Part shown: positions 23,939 to 37,016 of the stretch, one piece after another | Layout: every line of letters begins with the position of its first letter | Numbering within the stretch: position 1 is the first letter of the stretch | Source: Antilocapra americana | Taxonomy: Eukaryota; Chordata; Mammalia; Artiodactyla; Antilocapridae | Assembly (NCBI GenBank): GCA_007570785.1 | Contig: ML664157.1 | Coordinates: 5,665,424 to 5,729,423, forward strand | Direction: 5' to 3' | Length of the DNA stretch: 64,000 bases | Notes under the pieces: generated by a model | What the model was told of the DNA's origin: nothing | The model's input: the letters and a program-made list of their open reading frames with translations, nothing else | Databases searched by the model: none | Made by a program: the position numbers and the translations under genes

Positions 23939-26534
23939 CTTCAGTGATTTATAATCTTGCATAAGGAAGGCTTCTGTAGGAATTATTAGGCTTGACAGTA
24001 AAAAAATAGAATGAAATATTACACATGTAGGTAATGCCCACCCAAGAGACTGACAACCACATTTTCTTTCTATACTCCTGGGATTTAATAATTGCTGTCA
24101 CATTACCTTGAAAATAGGTCACATGAATAAATATTTTTCCTGCCACTTGAGGCAGAAAATGGCCTAGGCAAGTCATGAGATCCTAGAGTTTGCCAGTGAC
24201 ATGGTTTGGCATGCTCTGGCAGAACCCAGAAGATGTGTCATCTCTGGTAGAGTGCCCTTCAGACCTATGACCCATGTGATGTCATTCTGAGACAGAATGA
24301 GTCTGTTAGGAAGAGTTTTGGAGAATTCCAGTGAACAGATTCTATTTTTCATGTACAGTCTTTGTATACAGTCACATGTTTCTAGCCTCCTGAATTTTAG
24401 GAATGCAATGCTGAAGTCATTGTTGGCCCAGTTTCATTTAAAAATGATATGAGGCATGAGAAAAGCCTTAAGGCTTCATTTACTGGAACCCAATTCAATG
24501 GAAAAAGATAGCTTCTATTCTGCTAAGAAGAATAAATTAAGTAATTTAAACAATTCAACTTCTAGGTTCTTTGGGGGTAATCACAGTCACAAGCTAGAAG
24601 GAGCCTTCTAGGCTGGCTAGAAGAATGATCAAAGAAGGAAAAACAAAACTACAAATCAATGTATTTTGCCAACACACGTGAAACTGTAAATATGTAGCTG
24701 AAGGTAGAATGTTTTAAGTCAATGGTGATTGATAGACCCACAGTGATGTTCTTTCAGACTGTGGTATCACATGCACATTGAGAATCCATCAAACAAAATA
24801 TATGATCACTGAGAGTTTAGAATAAAAATGCTATAAGAACCTGGAGTTCATGACTATTGTAAAACCATGAACAAACACTATAAAGGGAATAGTGTGCTAG
24901 AAAACAACTATTGGGAGAATACCTGATACATGGAAATTCTAGGAAAAACCTGAAAATTCTAAAAGTCAATGATTTTTGTTGTACAGATAACTTTGGGCAT
25001 TTAGAAACATTCCTTAACTTATTGCAGAAACATGGGAAAATGCTTTATTGGACCAAAGTAATTCTAAGAGTGAAACAAAGTCGTCTGATATATTGTATGG
25101 TGGGTGAAAAGATTTGGAAGGGTGGGTTGGAGAAGTATGTGTGTGGTGGAGGTGGAGTGGGATGGTCTCAGCCTATTCTAAAGTAGGATTCAGACTACTT
25201 TGAATAGGGTTGATGAATTGCTGTCACAGAAGGCATTTGGTGGAGGAATAAGACTGCATATGTGACTAGTAGATAGAGCAGTTCCAATGAGTGGTGGGGT
25301 AGGGTGGAGGAGGCAGCTTGGTATCTGTCTGTATTGGATGCTCCACTTGGTCCTTGGTCATATGAGTTACAGAAAACAGAGCTCCAGGTAAAGGTTGTTA
25401 AGTCAGTGTTTATGAAGAGATGATGTGATCCTCTGATGACCCAACTCTCACTCAGAGCTCAGTGAGAGTTTTGCAGGAATTACTGTGTGAATGGGGCTTG
25501 ATTGGGGTATCTGAGAACTTCTTGAATTCCTGAAGGATTTGCTTAGGTTTTTGGCAGTGGTGTGTACAGATCCAGGGATTAGCACAGTCATGTCCTCTGC
25601 TGCAACCTAACCAGTTCTTCTCAGGCAGTATAAATGACAATAGGTTAGAGAAGGACACATCTGAATATATTTAAGGCATTCCCTGAAAATTCAAGGCCAT
25701 TTTTCTGAGCTTGGGGGCAGAAATTTTATCGGGGGTGGACATGATTCATGAAATACATGTTTTATGCAAGAAGGGCTAGAGTCAATGAATGTGTAAATGT
25801 GACCCCATTTATAAACACGAACTGGTTAGGTCTGGAACTATTCAAGTTACAGATCTATAAAAAACAATGCAATGTCCTTCCTTCTGTTCCCTACCACAGT
25901 CTCTTAAGCAAAGGTAACAAGCTATGCTGTGTATTACTTTGTATTGACACCATCTCTTGGAATTTTAGCCTCTGTGGTGTGTTGTTTGATTAAGCTACAA
26001 GATGCTATAAACCAAGTAATCAGAGGGAAAAAACAATGACTCACATGGGCTATTAACCACGTTGGCTTCTTGGCTCAATACAGTTTAAAATTAGCTTCTG
26101 AGTCTTAGTTTATTTGTTGGAAAGTATTTAAGATTAACAAAACTATTTGTCGTAGTTGTTCCAAGGAAAAAAATGATGCAATTCTTGTTTTCTCTATAAA
26201 ATAAGCCAACATCTTTCAGGCCAAGAATAATCCTGAGGATATACATTCTTTTATAAAGTCTGGTTAACATTTTTGGAAGAATCTGTCTGTTATTTGTTTC
26301 CTATCAAACATGTTAGTATGATTTTGCTGACAACAGCCCACCAATGATAGACTGGAACCAGAACAATAAGGAGTTTCCTAAAGAGAGTTTTGGAAATGTG
26401 TTATGACCTTTAAAAATATATGATAAATTGTGGGTTCTTTTTTTGTTTATTTGTTTCCCAAAGCAAGAAAAATCTCATTGTCCTGGGCACATAGATTAAA
26501 TAGTTCTCTAAATGAGAATTCAATCTACTTTTTT
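23939..26534. other. Long low-repeat non-genic stretch
   Basis: About 2.6 kb without a recognisable ruminant repeat and without a credible gene. Short frames (for example 24911-25186 +, 25748-25993 +) show no family. A purine-rich GTGG tract lies near 25138-25160. Confidence 0.45.
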
Positions 26535-26728
26535 GGTTCAGATGGTAAAAGTGTCTGCCTACAATGCAGGAGACCCAGGTTTGATCCCTGGGTCAGAAAG
26601 ACCCCCTGGAGAAAGAAATGGCAACCCACTCCAATATTCTTGCCTGGAAAATCCCATGGATGGAGGAGCCTGGGAGGCTACAGTCCATGGGGTCACAAAG
26701 AGTCATACATGACTGAGTGACTTCAAAA
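26535..26728 (+). mobile_element. Bov-tA SINE
   Basis: Head 'ggttcagatggtaaaagtgt', B box 'ggtttgatccctgggtcag', tail 'gcaacccactccaatattct' to 'catacatgactgagtgactt'. The first few head bases are lost. Confidence 0.9.
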
Positions 26729-27375
26729 ACATGCTACTTCTTTTTACCTGCTTTATGAAGAATCTAAGAATCTCTAGAAAACCAAATATTTTCCTCCCTT
26801 TACAAGGTTCATCAGTACAAAGCATTGATTCTGGTTGCAGAAGGCTGGTTATATGTGTGTGTGCGTGTATATATAAATGCGTGTGTATATATATATAAAT
26901 GTAAATATAAATGAAGTATCCATTAATAGGGGGATAGTTTTGCTGTTTATATCTATGTAATAGAATATTAATAATATGTGAACTTTAAAGAGAATTAAGA
27001 AGATGAATGTGTACTGATGTGGAATTTAGTCCAAGATATTCATTGTTTAAGCAAGGAGCATATTAATGCCTATATCTTGCTACCATTTGTGGTTTTAAAA
27101 AGGGGAGATATCATAATGTGTGCATATCTCTAATGGCCTCTGGGAAAGAACCCAGGGTATGGGGAAGGCAGAGTAGGAAGAACAAGTTTTTTTATTATTA
27201 TTATGCAATTTTTTGTACTGTTCAAGTATTTAAGCACATGATGATATTTCTTATTTAAATTAAACAAATAAATCACTGAAAATGTAACCCACGTGTGCAG
27301 CTTTGACCTTTCTCTTCTTTAAACACAAGCCTTTAAGCCCTGTCCTATGCTCATCCTCTAGTAGAAAGGGGACAT
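26729..27375. other. Non-genic DNA with TG/TA repeat
   Basis: Contains an interrupted (TG)/(TA) simple repeat at about 26853-26905; otherwise nothing recognised. Confidence 0.5.
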
Positions 27376-27540
27376 AGCCTATTCAAGGGACCTTGAGAAT
27401 CATCTGGTCAAGCTGCTCCACTTCATGGCTGAGGTGCAGAGCTCAGAGTGGAAGATACTTGCCCAGGGTTAACTATCTGTTAAAACCAAAGTCCTGACTA
27501 GAGCCCTAGGCTTCTTAATTCTAGGGACATACTCTTCACC
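27376..27540 (+). repeat. MIR-like old SINE fragment
   Basis: 'cttgagaatcatctggtcaa', 'catggctgaggtgcagagct', 'tacttgcccagggttaacta' and 'ccaaagtcctgactagagcc' follow the order of the MIR 3' half (gagaaactgaggc..., cttgcccaaggtca..., gactagaaccc...). Heavily diverged. Confidence 0.5.
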
Positions 27541-27592
27541 CCGCAGTCTAGGAGAGAGAATGAACAACTTTGGCCTTAAGAATGAACTTCCC

Positions 27593-28234
27593 ACCTGCCA
27601 TATGACCCGGCAATCCCACTGCTGGGCATATACACCGAGGAAACCAGAATTGAAAGAGCCACGTGTACCCCAATGTTCATCGCTGCATTGTTTACAATAG
27701 CTAAGACATGGAAACAACCTAGATGCCCATCAACTGATGAATGGATAAGAAAGCTGTGGTACATATACACAATGGAATATTACTCAGCATTAAAAAAAAA
27801 ATTCATTTGAAGCAATTCTACTCAGATGGACGAAACTGGAGCCCATTATCCAGAGTGAAGTAAGCCAGAAGCAAAAACAACAATATAGTATATTAACGCA
27901 TATATATGGAATTTAGAAAGACAGTAACGAGAACCCAACATGGAAGACAACAAAAGGAACGCAGATGTATAGAATAGACTCGTGGACTTTGTGGATGAGG
28001 GTAAGGGTGGGATGATATGGGAGAAGGGCATTGAAGCATGTCAATTGTCATGTGTCTAATCAATCGCCAGCCCAGGATTGATGCTCGGGACTGGTGCATT
28101 GAGATTTCCCGGGGGGAAGGGAGGAGGAAGGGGGGTTCTGGAGGGGAAGCATATGTAAACCCATGGTGATATCATGACAATGTATGGCAAAAACAATAAA
28201 TAAATAAATAAATTAATTAATTAAAAAAAAAAAA
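27593..28234 (+). mobile_element. Young L1 3' end with 15-bp target duplication
   Basis: 642-bp, 5'-truncated ruminant L1. Codes the ORF2 C-terminus in a clean frame from the left edge ('[20 protein letters not shown]', '[20 protein letters not shown]') to a stop near 27808, then the 3' UTR with the G-rich 'ggggggaagggaggagg' block and an A-rich (TAAA)n tail. Flanked by the perfect repeat AAGAATGAACTTCCC at 27578-27592 and 28235-28249. The exact duplication suggests a relatively recent insertion. Confidence 0.95.
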
Positions 28235-28249
28235 AAGAATGAACTTCCC

Positions 28250-28681
28250 CTCCCTTCCTTCTCCCTGGTACTACTCCTGAAGTTTCATGCCTCTGCCTCT
28301 CGTGTCACTCGACACCTCACTTAGCTTTTAAGCAGGAATTAACTAGATTAAAGAAACCATAAAACTCAGGCCTTCTTAACTGGTCTGCATGTAGGCTTCA
28401 GAAAGCCCTGTGTCTATGTAACAGCTAAGAACTCTGGGGAGAGAGCTCAGTTTTCTCTATGAGTTTCATTGCCAAGTAAGATGAAGGCCACTTTTAAACC
28501 TGAAAGAGACCTCAGCAGCCATCAAGTCTAGTACTACTCAAATACACACATGTTCTTAACAACAACCTGCTTTTCTGCTAGAGTACATCCATATGCTGCG
28601 AAGTCATTGCCAAAAACAGAAAATTCATTTAGACAGTTTAGCTCTATATTGTTTTGTGTATTTATTTCTTGATCACAACAC
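28250..28681. other. Non-genic DNA
   Basis: No gene or confidently named repeat. Confidence 0.4.
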
Positions 28682-28779
28682 CAGTTTACAGGATCTTAGT
28701 TCCCTGACCAGGGACTGAACACCATGCCCCCTGCAGTGGAAGTGCAGAATCCTAACCACTGGACCACCAGGGAAGTCCC
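28682..28779 (-). mobile_element. CHR-2 type tRNA-Glu SINE
   Basis: Complement of a tRNA-derived head distinct from Bov-tA: 'cttagttccctgaccaggga', 'gccccctgcagtggaagtgc', 'aaccactggaccaccaggga'. This form is shared by cetaceans, hippos and ruminants, so it is older than Bov-tA. Confidence 0.8.
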
Positions 28780-31700
28780 AGGTAGCTCTATTTTAAAGTG
28801 TTGGAGTGAATATTGTTCTTGCTCTTGCTATAGCCCATGCTATGAGTCCATATGGTACCCAGGCTAATAGAGTAGTTACTATCAGGAACATGCTGTCCTG
28901 AAAGGGACAGAAGAGAGCTCCAAGGATATCATGCCAAGAAATTCTAATCAGCCAGAAAGGGGCACACATTGTCTGTACTTTTAGGCCTAAATGATTACAT
29001 GTCCTCAACCAACCAATGGGAGCCAGAAAAAGTTTATACCCTGTGCCTACAAGGCAGAGTGTTAGAAATATTCAGTGAGCAGAATCCATTGCTACCACTT
29101 TTCCCCCTGAATAAATAGCCAGAAGTCCTATCAGAGTTTTAGCAGCTACTTAAATGTCAAGAAAAGCTAATCCTCTTAGACAATGGAGATAACTGAAAAA
29201 TTCTTGGCAGTAGGATATATGACTGTAGTTGGCAGTTTTAGGGTGCCTGTTTCCTCTTCCCTTATTCTGGATACTGTGCTCCATGCTCACCCCTTGCTGA
29301 AGAGGTGGGTCTCCCTGGTCATGTTTGTACATGTCGTCACCTTTCCCCATGACAAACTGAACTAGGGATTGACATCTAATGGATGCCAGTCTTCTGGCTA
29401 GCCTGTCACCAAGCATATTTTCTGAGTCACAGAGTTTATAATCAAAATAGTGAGGGGATCTATGAATTAAAAGTTTCTATAGAGTTGGGCCTATGGCAGG
29501 CATTTTCAGCCAGGATCACAGTTCTAAATAAATCAATGAGAAATTGGGCCATGTAGCCAAACATCAGGGAAGATGAGTGGAATAAATGGGACACAGGATT
29601 ATATGTGGTTCTAAAGAGTTCCAGAATTTCTGCATAGATCAGGGATGACAAGAGTAACTAGAATTCTCGATTCTTAGAGAGCACTAGAGTACAAGAGAAA
29701 CTTCTTGCATCTTTAGTGGTTCCTAGATCCCAGCTCCTGCCCCTGTGAAGCCCAACTTCATTTCTGTGAGGTAGCTTTATAGCCTTTTAATAAGTCCTCA
29801 TTTGAGCCACTTGTTTATCCATAAGAATGGAGAACCTGAGTTACTCTGTCTCTACCTGGATTGTCATCCCTGGTCTAGGTCAGATCTATGAAGAAAGTCT
29901 AGAATTAATGCTGGGGTGTATGGCTGGGGACTGATGGAAAAGAATATCACTGTGAATTTTGATTAATTTTCTTATTTTCTGTAATCTTGACGCTCTGGCA
30001 TCTGGGACCTCACTGACTTTGAAGAGATTACCGTTGCAGGTTACTTAGTTCCTAGAGAGAGCAAACATCTTGCCTGGGAGTACATCTTTTGAATGCAAAC
30101 AACCAGTCCAGAGGGCACCCCCTCCAAACCCTCCCATGTTAGACTCTTATACTTACATCTTACACTCCAGACCAATGTTCCTCTGCCTTAATTACCCCAG
30201 GTAAGGTGCCCGACAACTCAGGATATCCCCTACACTCCAGCATGTGCTAAAATTATTCAGAGCACACAATGCAATTTTAAACCTGCTTATCCTGGCTTCC
30301 CCTACCTTGCCTCCTCCTTCTCAAAAAAACCACAGCAAAGGTTGTCCTTAGATCCTGGATTGACTCGGGTGATCCTCATGTGGCTCCCTTGAATATGGTG
30401 TGCTGCATCTCCTGCTTCTAAGGATCTGTGACTATAAATCTTCATCCTTCAAGATAGTCATTTCTGCTTGTCTTACTATACAAGACAAGTATGTTTCCTT
30501 CCAGGCCTCCACCTTAGGTTACCTACTGATTTATTTGTCTGAAGAGTAAGGGCCCTCTGTTCTGGTAGGTGGTCCACTCAGATATTCAAATCGTAAGCTA
30601 GGTGCATAGAAAAAGTAAAGATTTATATTATCATTATAATAAATCATCCTTCTCTCTAAGCATATCTTTATGTAGAAAATCAATACCAATTGTCACAGGC
30701 ATGCACTCTCCTGAACAGAACTTAGAAACACACAGATACATCCCTCCTCTTTTAATCCAAACACCGTGACAACTACCATTCTTTTATTATGACAACAAAA
30801 CAATGACCTCAACTCTGTGAGAATTAAATTACTGATATTAAAATCCTCTTGATAGGGTTTTAAGTGAAGTCTGGGACACTCCTGGATAGCATTTGGCTAG
30901 GGGACAGGGAAATACTTGAATCATGATTCTGATATCTCTCTCTAGGGGAGACTCATGGCACAATTCTCTTTCTATAAACTCATGGCTTTGCTTCTGTTTG
31001 TAAAAACCTGGCATTCAATCACATATAGAATTTGTTGAAAATATTTACCTCCTTTTAGTTCCAGAACATCTAGACAGGGAAGAGTTTAGGACAACAATAT
31101 TTTATTTCCTCACTTAGTATTGGTATAAAATAGAAAAGTGTATCTCAGAAGTTGGGTTCCCAGATGTTGAATTCTTTCTGCTCAAGAAGAATGAACTATA
31201 CAAGATTGATATGCTACGTAAGGAATCCTCATGATTGCCCTCAGGTTTATTTGTCAGGGTATAGTCATGTAAACAAAACTACTCTAAATGTTTCAAGTAG
31301 AAAGAATTTTAATACTAACACTTAAGAAATCATAGGGGCAGGGCAAAGAGAGATCTTAGGAAAGTACAGGAAGCTAACATGAAGCCACAGCCACCTCACA
31401 GCCAACAGATGAAAGAGTGTGAGAGAAATGTGTGTAGTCTGAGGTAGCTTCAGCAAACGACTGCTGGTCTACCACGGCATTTCTGTAGCACCTATTGAGT
31501 ATCACCATTGCCTCTCATTTGCTAGCTTTAATAAACTCTAATGAGAAGGCAACATGGGAAATGTCGTTCCCAAGCCTCCAGTCCTATGACCCCCGAGGAC
31601 AGTATGAAAGGCACAGAAGTGATGCTGAGTGCTAAAATGATTTGTCCCACTTTTATCAGGACATTACAACACCTTATCACCCAGACACAAAGGCTGTTTC

Positions 31701-32128
31701 TAAAGGCCTAACAATTTCAAATGCAGTCACAAAGGCCTGCTCTGGTTTAGGGGTAGGGTATATAGACTCTATCCCTGAATTTTAGGAATACAAAAGAATT
31801 TGTGCATATGCTTTGAAATAATCATGATACTACACCTATTTTTAAACATTTAAAATAGGCTTTGTTGTAGACTTAGGTATCACAAATGTTGCATGTCCAT
31901 ATGAATAAAAAGGATGTTCTCTTCATTGTGGCACAGATAGATTTAATATTTAATATAGATTTTTAATTTAATATAGATTTTTCCATATGTTCTACTCTAT
32001 GGTGTTATTTAGAGCTCTAATACTTTCTTTAATTTTTCCTACTTGATTTTACTAAATTTAAGACAGTTATATTAGTCTATTAGCTTTTGTCTCTTTATTT
32101 CCTTTAGTTTCTGCTTTATAAAGTAGCT
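28780..32128. other. Longest repeat-poor stretch, no gene found
   Basis: About 3.3 kb in which I recognise no BovB, L1, SINE or microsatellite. Frames are short (up to ~88 codons, such as 29150-29416 minus) and without recognisable domains. Parts near 30060-30470 have the look of an old LTR-type repeat but I cannot name a family. Splice-flanked exons cannot be excluded from sequence alone. Confidence 0.4.
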
Positions 32129-32141
32129 ACTATGCTATTTT

Positions 32142-32385
32142 GTAGAAAGTGATGGCACCCCACTCCAGTACTCTTGCCTAGAAAATCCCGTGGATGGAGG
32201 AGCCTGGAAGGCTGCAGTCCATGGGGTCACTAGGAGTCGGACACGACTGAGTGACTTCATTTTCAATTTTCACTTTCATGCACTGGAGAAGGAAATGGGA
32301 GAATCTCAGGGACAGGGGAGCCTGGTGGGCTGCCATCTATGGGGTTGCACAGAGTTGGACATGACTGAAGTGACTTAGCAGCAGC
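32142..32385 (+). mobile_element. Bov-A2 SINE (BovA dimer)
   Basis: Two BovA monomers in tandem joined by the 'ttttcactttcatgcactgg' linker, ending 'gacttagcagcagc'. Perfect 13-bp direct repeat ACTATGCTATTTT at 32129-32141 and 32386-32398. Confidence 0.95.
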
Positions 32386-32398
32386 ACTATGCTATTTT

Positions 32399-32857
32399 AT
32401 GTATAAATATTAATAACATTTTTCATTATGCATTTTGGTCTTTAGCATAATGAAAAAAGTATAAAGTATACTTTTTTGGTCTCATTTTATATTTTGGAGG
32501 CTAAATTATGCCTTATTTGAAATCAGGATTCTGATTCCTTCTATTTATTTATATATACATGTACATTTTTGTTTGCCATCATCCAATCTTCATCATCATC
32601 TTTCTGAGTCTTTTTTGGGAAGAATTGTACTTCGTTTTGACTGCCAATATGAAATTTTCATAGGTATGATATCCTATTTACATTTAATTAAATAACCAAT
32701 ACCTTTAGCTCAGTTTAATCATGTTATTTTATGCTATATTTATTCTGTGTATATATTTCTGTATATAGAAGTATATGTAAGACACACATACTTGTAGTAT
32801 GCAGAATTGCTGGGCGTTTTTTTCTTGGCATTTCTTTTGGTATTTGGGATGATTTAA
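32399..32857. other. AT-rich non-genic DNA
   Basis: Nothing recognised. Confidence 0.4.
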
Positions 32858-34602
32858 AAAAAATTTTTTTTAAAACCACAGTTACAGGTTCACCCAAAAA
32901 TTGAGAAGGTAGAGATTTTCCATGTACTCCTTGTGCCCACATATGCATACACTCTCCCATTTATCAATATCTCCCACCAGAGTGGTATATTTGTTACAAT
33001 TAATAGACCTATCCTGGCACATCATTATTGCCCAAAGTCTGTAGTTTACAGTTAACTGGTGTTGTATATTCTATGGGTCTGGACAAATGTATAATGACAT
33101 GTATCCTCTGTCACAGTATCATGCAGAATATTTTCACTGCTCTGAAAATCTTTTACACTCTTCCTATTCATCCTTATTTCTCTTTCTCTAATCACTGACC
33201 CTTTTTACTGAATCCATAGTTCTGCTTTTTCAAGAATACTGTATAGTTGGAATTATACATATGTTACTTTTTCAGATTGACTTCTTCATTTGGTAAAATG
33301 GATTTAAGCTTCCTCCATGTCTCTTTATGGCTTGATAGCTTTTTAGTGTGTGCTGAATAATATTCCATTATCTGGATGTACAACAGTTGATTTATCCATT
33401 TGCCTATTGAAGGTTATCTTGGTTCCTTCCAAGTTTTGGTAGTTATGAGTAAAGCTATTATAAACATTCATGTGCAGGATTTTGTTTGGAAATACAGGAA
33501 GTTTTTAACTCCTTTGGGTAAATACCAAGGCTGGTATGGTGAGAATATGTTTAATTTTGTAATAAACCACCAAATTGTCTTTCAACGTAGCATTTTACTT
33601 TCCCATCAACAATAAATAAGAGTTCCTGTTGTTCCCCTTCCTGGTCAGCATTGTTGTCCAAAACCTTTGTTGGTCAAAGCCACTCTAATAGATTTATAGT
33701 GATAGCTCACTGTTATTTTGCTTTGCATTTCCCTGTTACATATGATGTGGAACATCTTTTCATATGCTTATTTGCCATCTATGTTTCTTTGATGACATGT
33801 CTCTTAAGGTCTTTGGGTTATTATTTAATTAGGTTGCTTGTTTTCTTATTGCTAAGTTTCAAGTTTTGTATATTTTGTATAACTTTGGTTCTTTATCAGC
33901 TGTCTTTTGCAACTATTTTTTCCCAAAATGTGACTTGTCTTCTCTGATATTGTTTTTTAAGAATGGAAGTTTTAAATTTTGATAAGCCCATCTTACCCAT
34001 TGTGCTTGGTGCTATATTAATATTTAAAAAGCCACACCATATACAAGGGCATCTATGCCTTCTATGTTATTTTCTAGGTGTTTTTAAATTTTGTACTTTA
34101 CATTTTGGTCTGTGATCCATTTTGAGGTGATTTTTGTGAGGGGTACAATCTCTGTGTCTAGATTCTGGTTTTCATTTTTTACATGTGTATATCCAGTTGT
34201 TATTTCTATTTGTCTTTTTTTACCATTAATATTACACTGTTTTGACTATTGCACCTTTATATTAATAAAATTATAATAACTATAATTACCAAACTTACAG
34301 TTGGGTAAAGTCAGTGCTCCAGCCTTGTCCTACTTCAATATTGTATAGGCTATTCTAGATCTTTTCCTCATCTATAAACTTTAGAACCTATTTGTCAATA
34401 TCTACAAACTTGCTGGGGAATTTTATTAGGATTGCACTGAATCTATAAATCAAGTTGAAACAAAGAATCTTAAGACTATTGAGTCTTTCTATCCCTAAAC
34501 ATGAAATATCTTTCAATTTATTTAGTTCTCTGATTTTGTTAGCCAGTTTTATAGCTTTCCTTGTATAGATTTTGTCCATATTTTGTTGGGTCGATACCTA
34601 AG

Positions 34603-35481
34603 AACACTTTGCATATATACCTTTATGCAAAGTATATCATGTGAAATGCCAGGCTGGATGAAGCACAAGCTGGAATCAAGGTTGCCAGGAGAAGTATCAA
34701 TAACCTCAGATATGCAGATGACACCACCCCTTACAGAAAGTGGAGAAGAACTAAAGAGCCTCTTGATGAAAGTGAAAAAGGAGAGTGAAAATTTGGCTTA
34801 AAACTCAATGTTCCAAAAACTAAGATTATGGCATCCAGTCCCATCACTTTATGGCAAATAGATGGGGAAACAATGGAAACAGTGACAGACTTTAATTTTT
34901 AGCTCCAAAATCACTGCAGATGGTGACTGCAGCCATAAAATTAAAAGATGCTTGCTCCTTGGAAGAAAAGCTAGGAACAACCTAGACAGCATATTAAAAA
35001 ACAGAGACATTACTTTGTCAACAAAGGTCTGTCTTGTCAAAGCAATGGTTTTTCCAGTAGTTATGTATGGATGTGAGAGTTGAGAAAGCTGAGCACAGGA
35101 GAATTGATGTTTTTGAATTGAGGTGTTGGAGAAGACTTTTGAGAGTCCCTTGGATAGCACAGAGATCCAATCAGTCTATCCTAAAGGAAATTAGTCCTGA
35201 ATACTCATTGGAAGGACTGATGTTAAAGCTGAAACTCCAATACTTTGGCCACCTGATGAGAATAATTGACTCCTTGGAAAAGATCTCAATTCTGGAAAAG
35301 ATTGAAGGGAGGAGGAGGAGGGAATGATGGAATGAGATGTTTGGATGGCATCACCGACTCTATGGACATGAGTTTGAGCAAGCTTTGTGAATTGGTGATG
35401 GACAGGAAAGCCTGGTGTGCTGCAGTTCATGGGGTTGCCGAGAGTCAGACACCACTGAGCGACTGAACTGAACTGACTGAC
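34603..35481 (+). mobile_element. BovB LINE 3' part with fold-back start
   Basis: From the RT domain (YADD codons near 34711) to the 3' terminus 'gcgactgaactgaactgact'. Flanked by ACCTAAG at 34596-34602 and 35482-35488 (7-bp duplication). Its first bases form an inverted repeat: ACTTTGCATA (34606-34615) and TATGCAAAGT (34624-34633), as if the cDNA end snapped back. Coding sequence is broken by several stops and indels. Confidence 0.88.
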
Positions 35482-35488
35482 ACCTAAG

Positions 35489-35755
35489 TATTTGTTTTGA
35501 TTCATGGTCCTAACATTACAGGTTCCTAGGCAATATTGTTCTTTATAGCATTAGACTTTACTTTCACCACCAGACACATCCACAATTGGGCATCATCATT
35601 CTTTCTGGAGTTATTTCTCTACTCTTCCCTGGTAGCATATCAAACACCCACTGACCTGGGGGAGGTGGAGTTCATTTTCCAGTGTCATATCTTTTTGCCT
35701 TTTCATACTGTTCATGGGGTTCTCAAGGCAAGAATACTGAAGTGGTTTGCCATTT
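35489..35755 (-). mobile_element. BovB 5' region segment, 3' part missing
   Basis: Antisense text from the 5' part of BovB ('gattcatggtcctaacatta', 'ttctttctggagttatttct', 'gttctcaaggcaagaatact'). It abuts the right-hand ACCTAAG of the neighbouring BovB, and L1 text resumes at 'aggtgctaaagtaaatg'. A LINE piece lacking its 3' end is unusual; it may be a remnant of a rearranged insertion. Confidence 0.8.
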
Positions 35756-37016
35756 AGGTGCTAAAGTAAATGATACCATACTTTTACTGTTAAATTCCAT
35801 TCACCCATTGCTAGTATATAGGGAAGCAATTGACTTTTGTGTATTAACCTTGTATCCTGCAACCTTGCTATAATTACTTATAGCTCAAAGATTTTTTTGG
35901 GGGGGGTCAATTTTTTGGATTCTCTACAAAGGTGACTGTGTCATCTATGAACAAAGAACTTTGTTTTTTCCTTCTAAATCTGTATACAAATAATTTCCTT
36001 TTATTATCTCATTGCTTTGGATAGATCTTTCAGCAACGTGTTGAAAAGGAGTGGTAAGAGAAGACATTCTTGTTTTGTATCTGATCTTAGAGGGAAAGCT
36101 TTCAATTTCTTATTTTTAAGTGCAATATTAGCTGTAGGTTTTTGTAGCTATGTTTTATTAAGGTGAGGAAATTCCTCTATATTCTAGGTTATTGTGCTCA
36201 AGTTTGTCAAATATTTTTCTGTATCTATTGATGTATTATTTTCAGTCTGTTATTGTGGTGGATTATGTTGATTTTTGAATGATGAAGTAAGCTTTCAGAC
36301 CTAGAATAAGTCCTACTTGATTGTGGGGTATAATTCTTTTCATATATTGTTGAATTCAACTGCCTAAAATTTGTTGATGATTTTTGCAAGTATGTTCATG
36401 AGAGATATTGATCTGTAGTTTTATTTCCTTATAATTTGTTTTCTGTTTTGTCATTAGGATAATGCTATCTCATAGCACGAGTTAGGAAGTTTTCCTTCTA
36501 CTTTTATCCTCTAAAAGAGATTTTAGAGAATTGGTATAGTTTATTCCTTAAATATTTGATAGAATTTATGAGTGAAGCCATCTGGTACTAATGTTTTCCC
36601 TATTGGAAGTTTATTAACCGGTTTTAAAAATTTCTTTAATATACATAGGCCAATTTAGATTGATTCTTATTGAGTTTTAGCAGATTAGGTCTTTCAAGGA
36701 TTTGGCTCAATTCCTCTAGATTATCAAATTTGTGGCTCAAAAGTTGTTCATACTATTCCTTTGTTATCTTTACAGTGTTCATGGGAACCAAAGTGATGGC
36801 TCTCTTTCATTTCTGATACTGGTAATGTGTGTTTTCTTTTTTTTTTGTTTTCTTAGTTAGCCCTCCCAGAGATGTATTGATGTGTTTATCTCAAGGAACC
36901 AACTTTTTGTTTTGTTGATTTCTCTATTGATGTCTTACTTCCAGCCTAATGGATTTCTGCTTTAATCCCTATTATTTGTTTTATTTTACTTACTTTGGAT
37001 TTAATTTACTCCTTTT

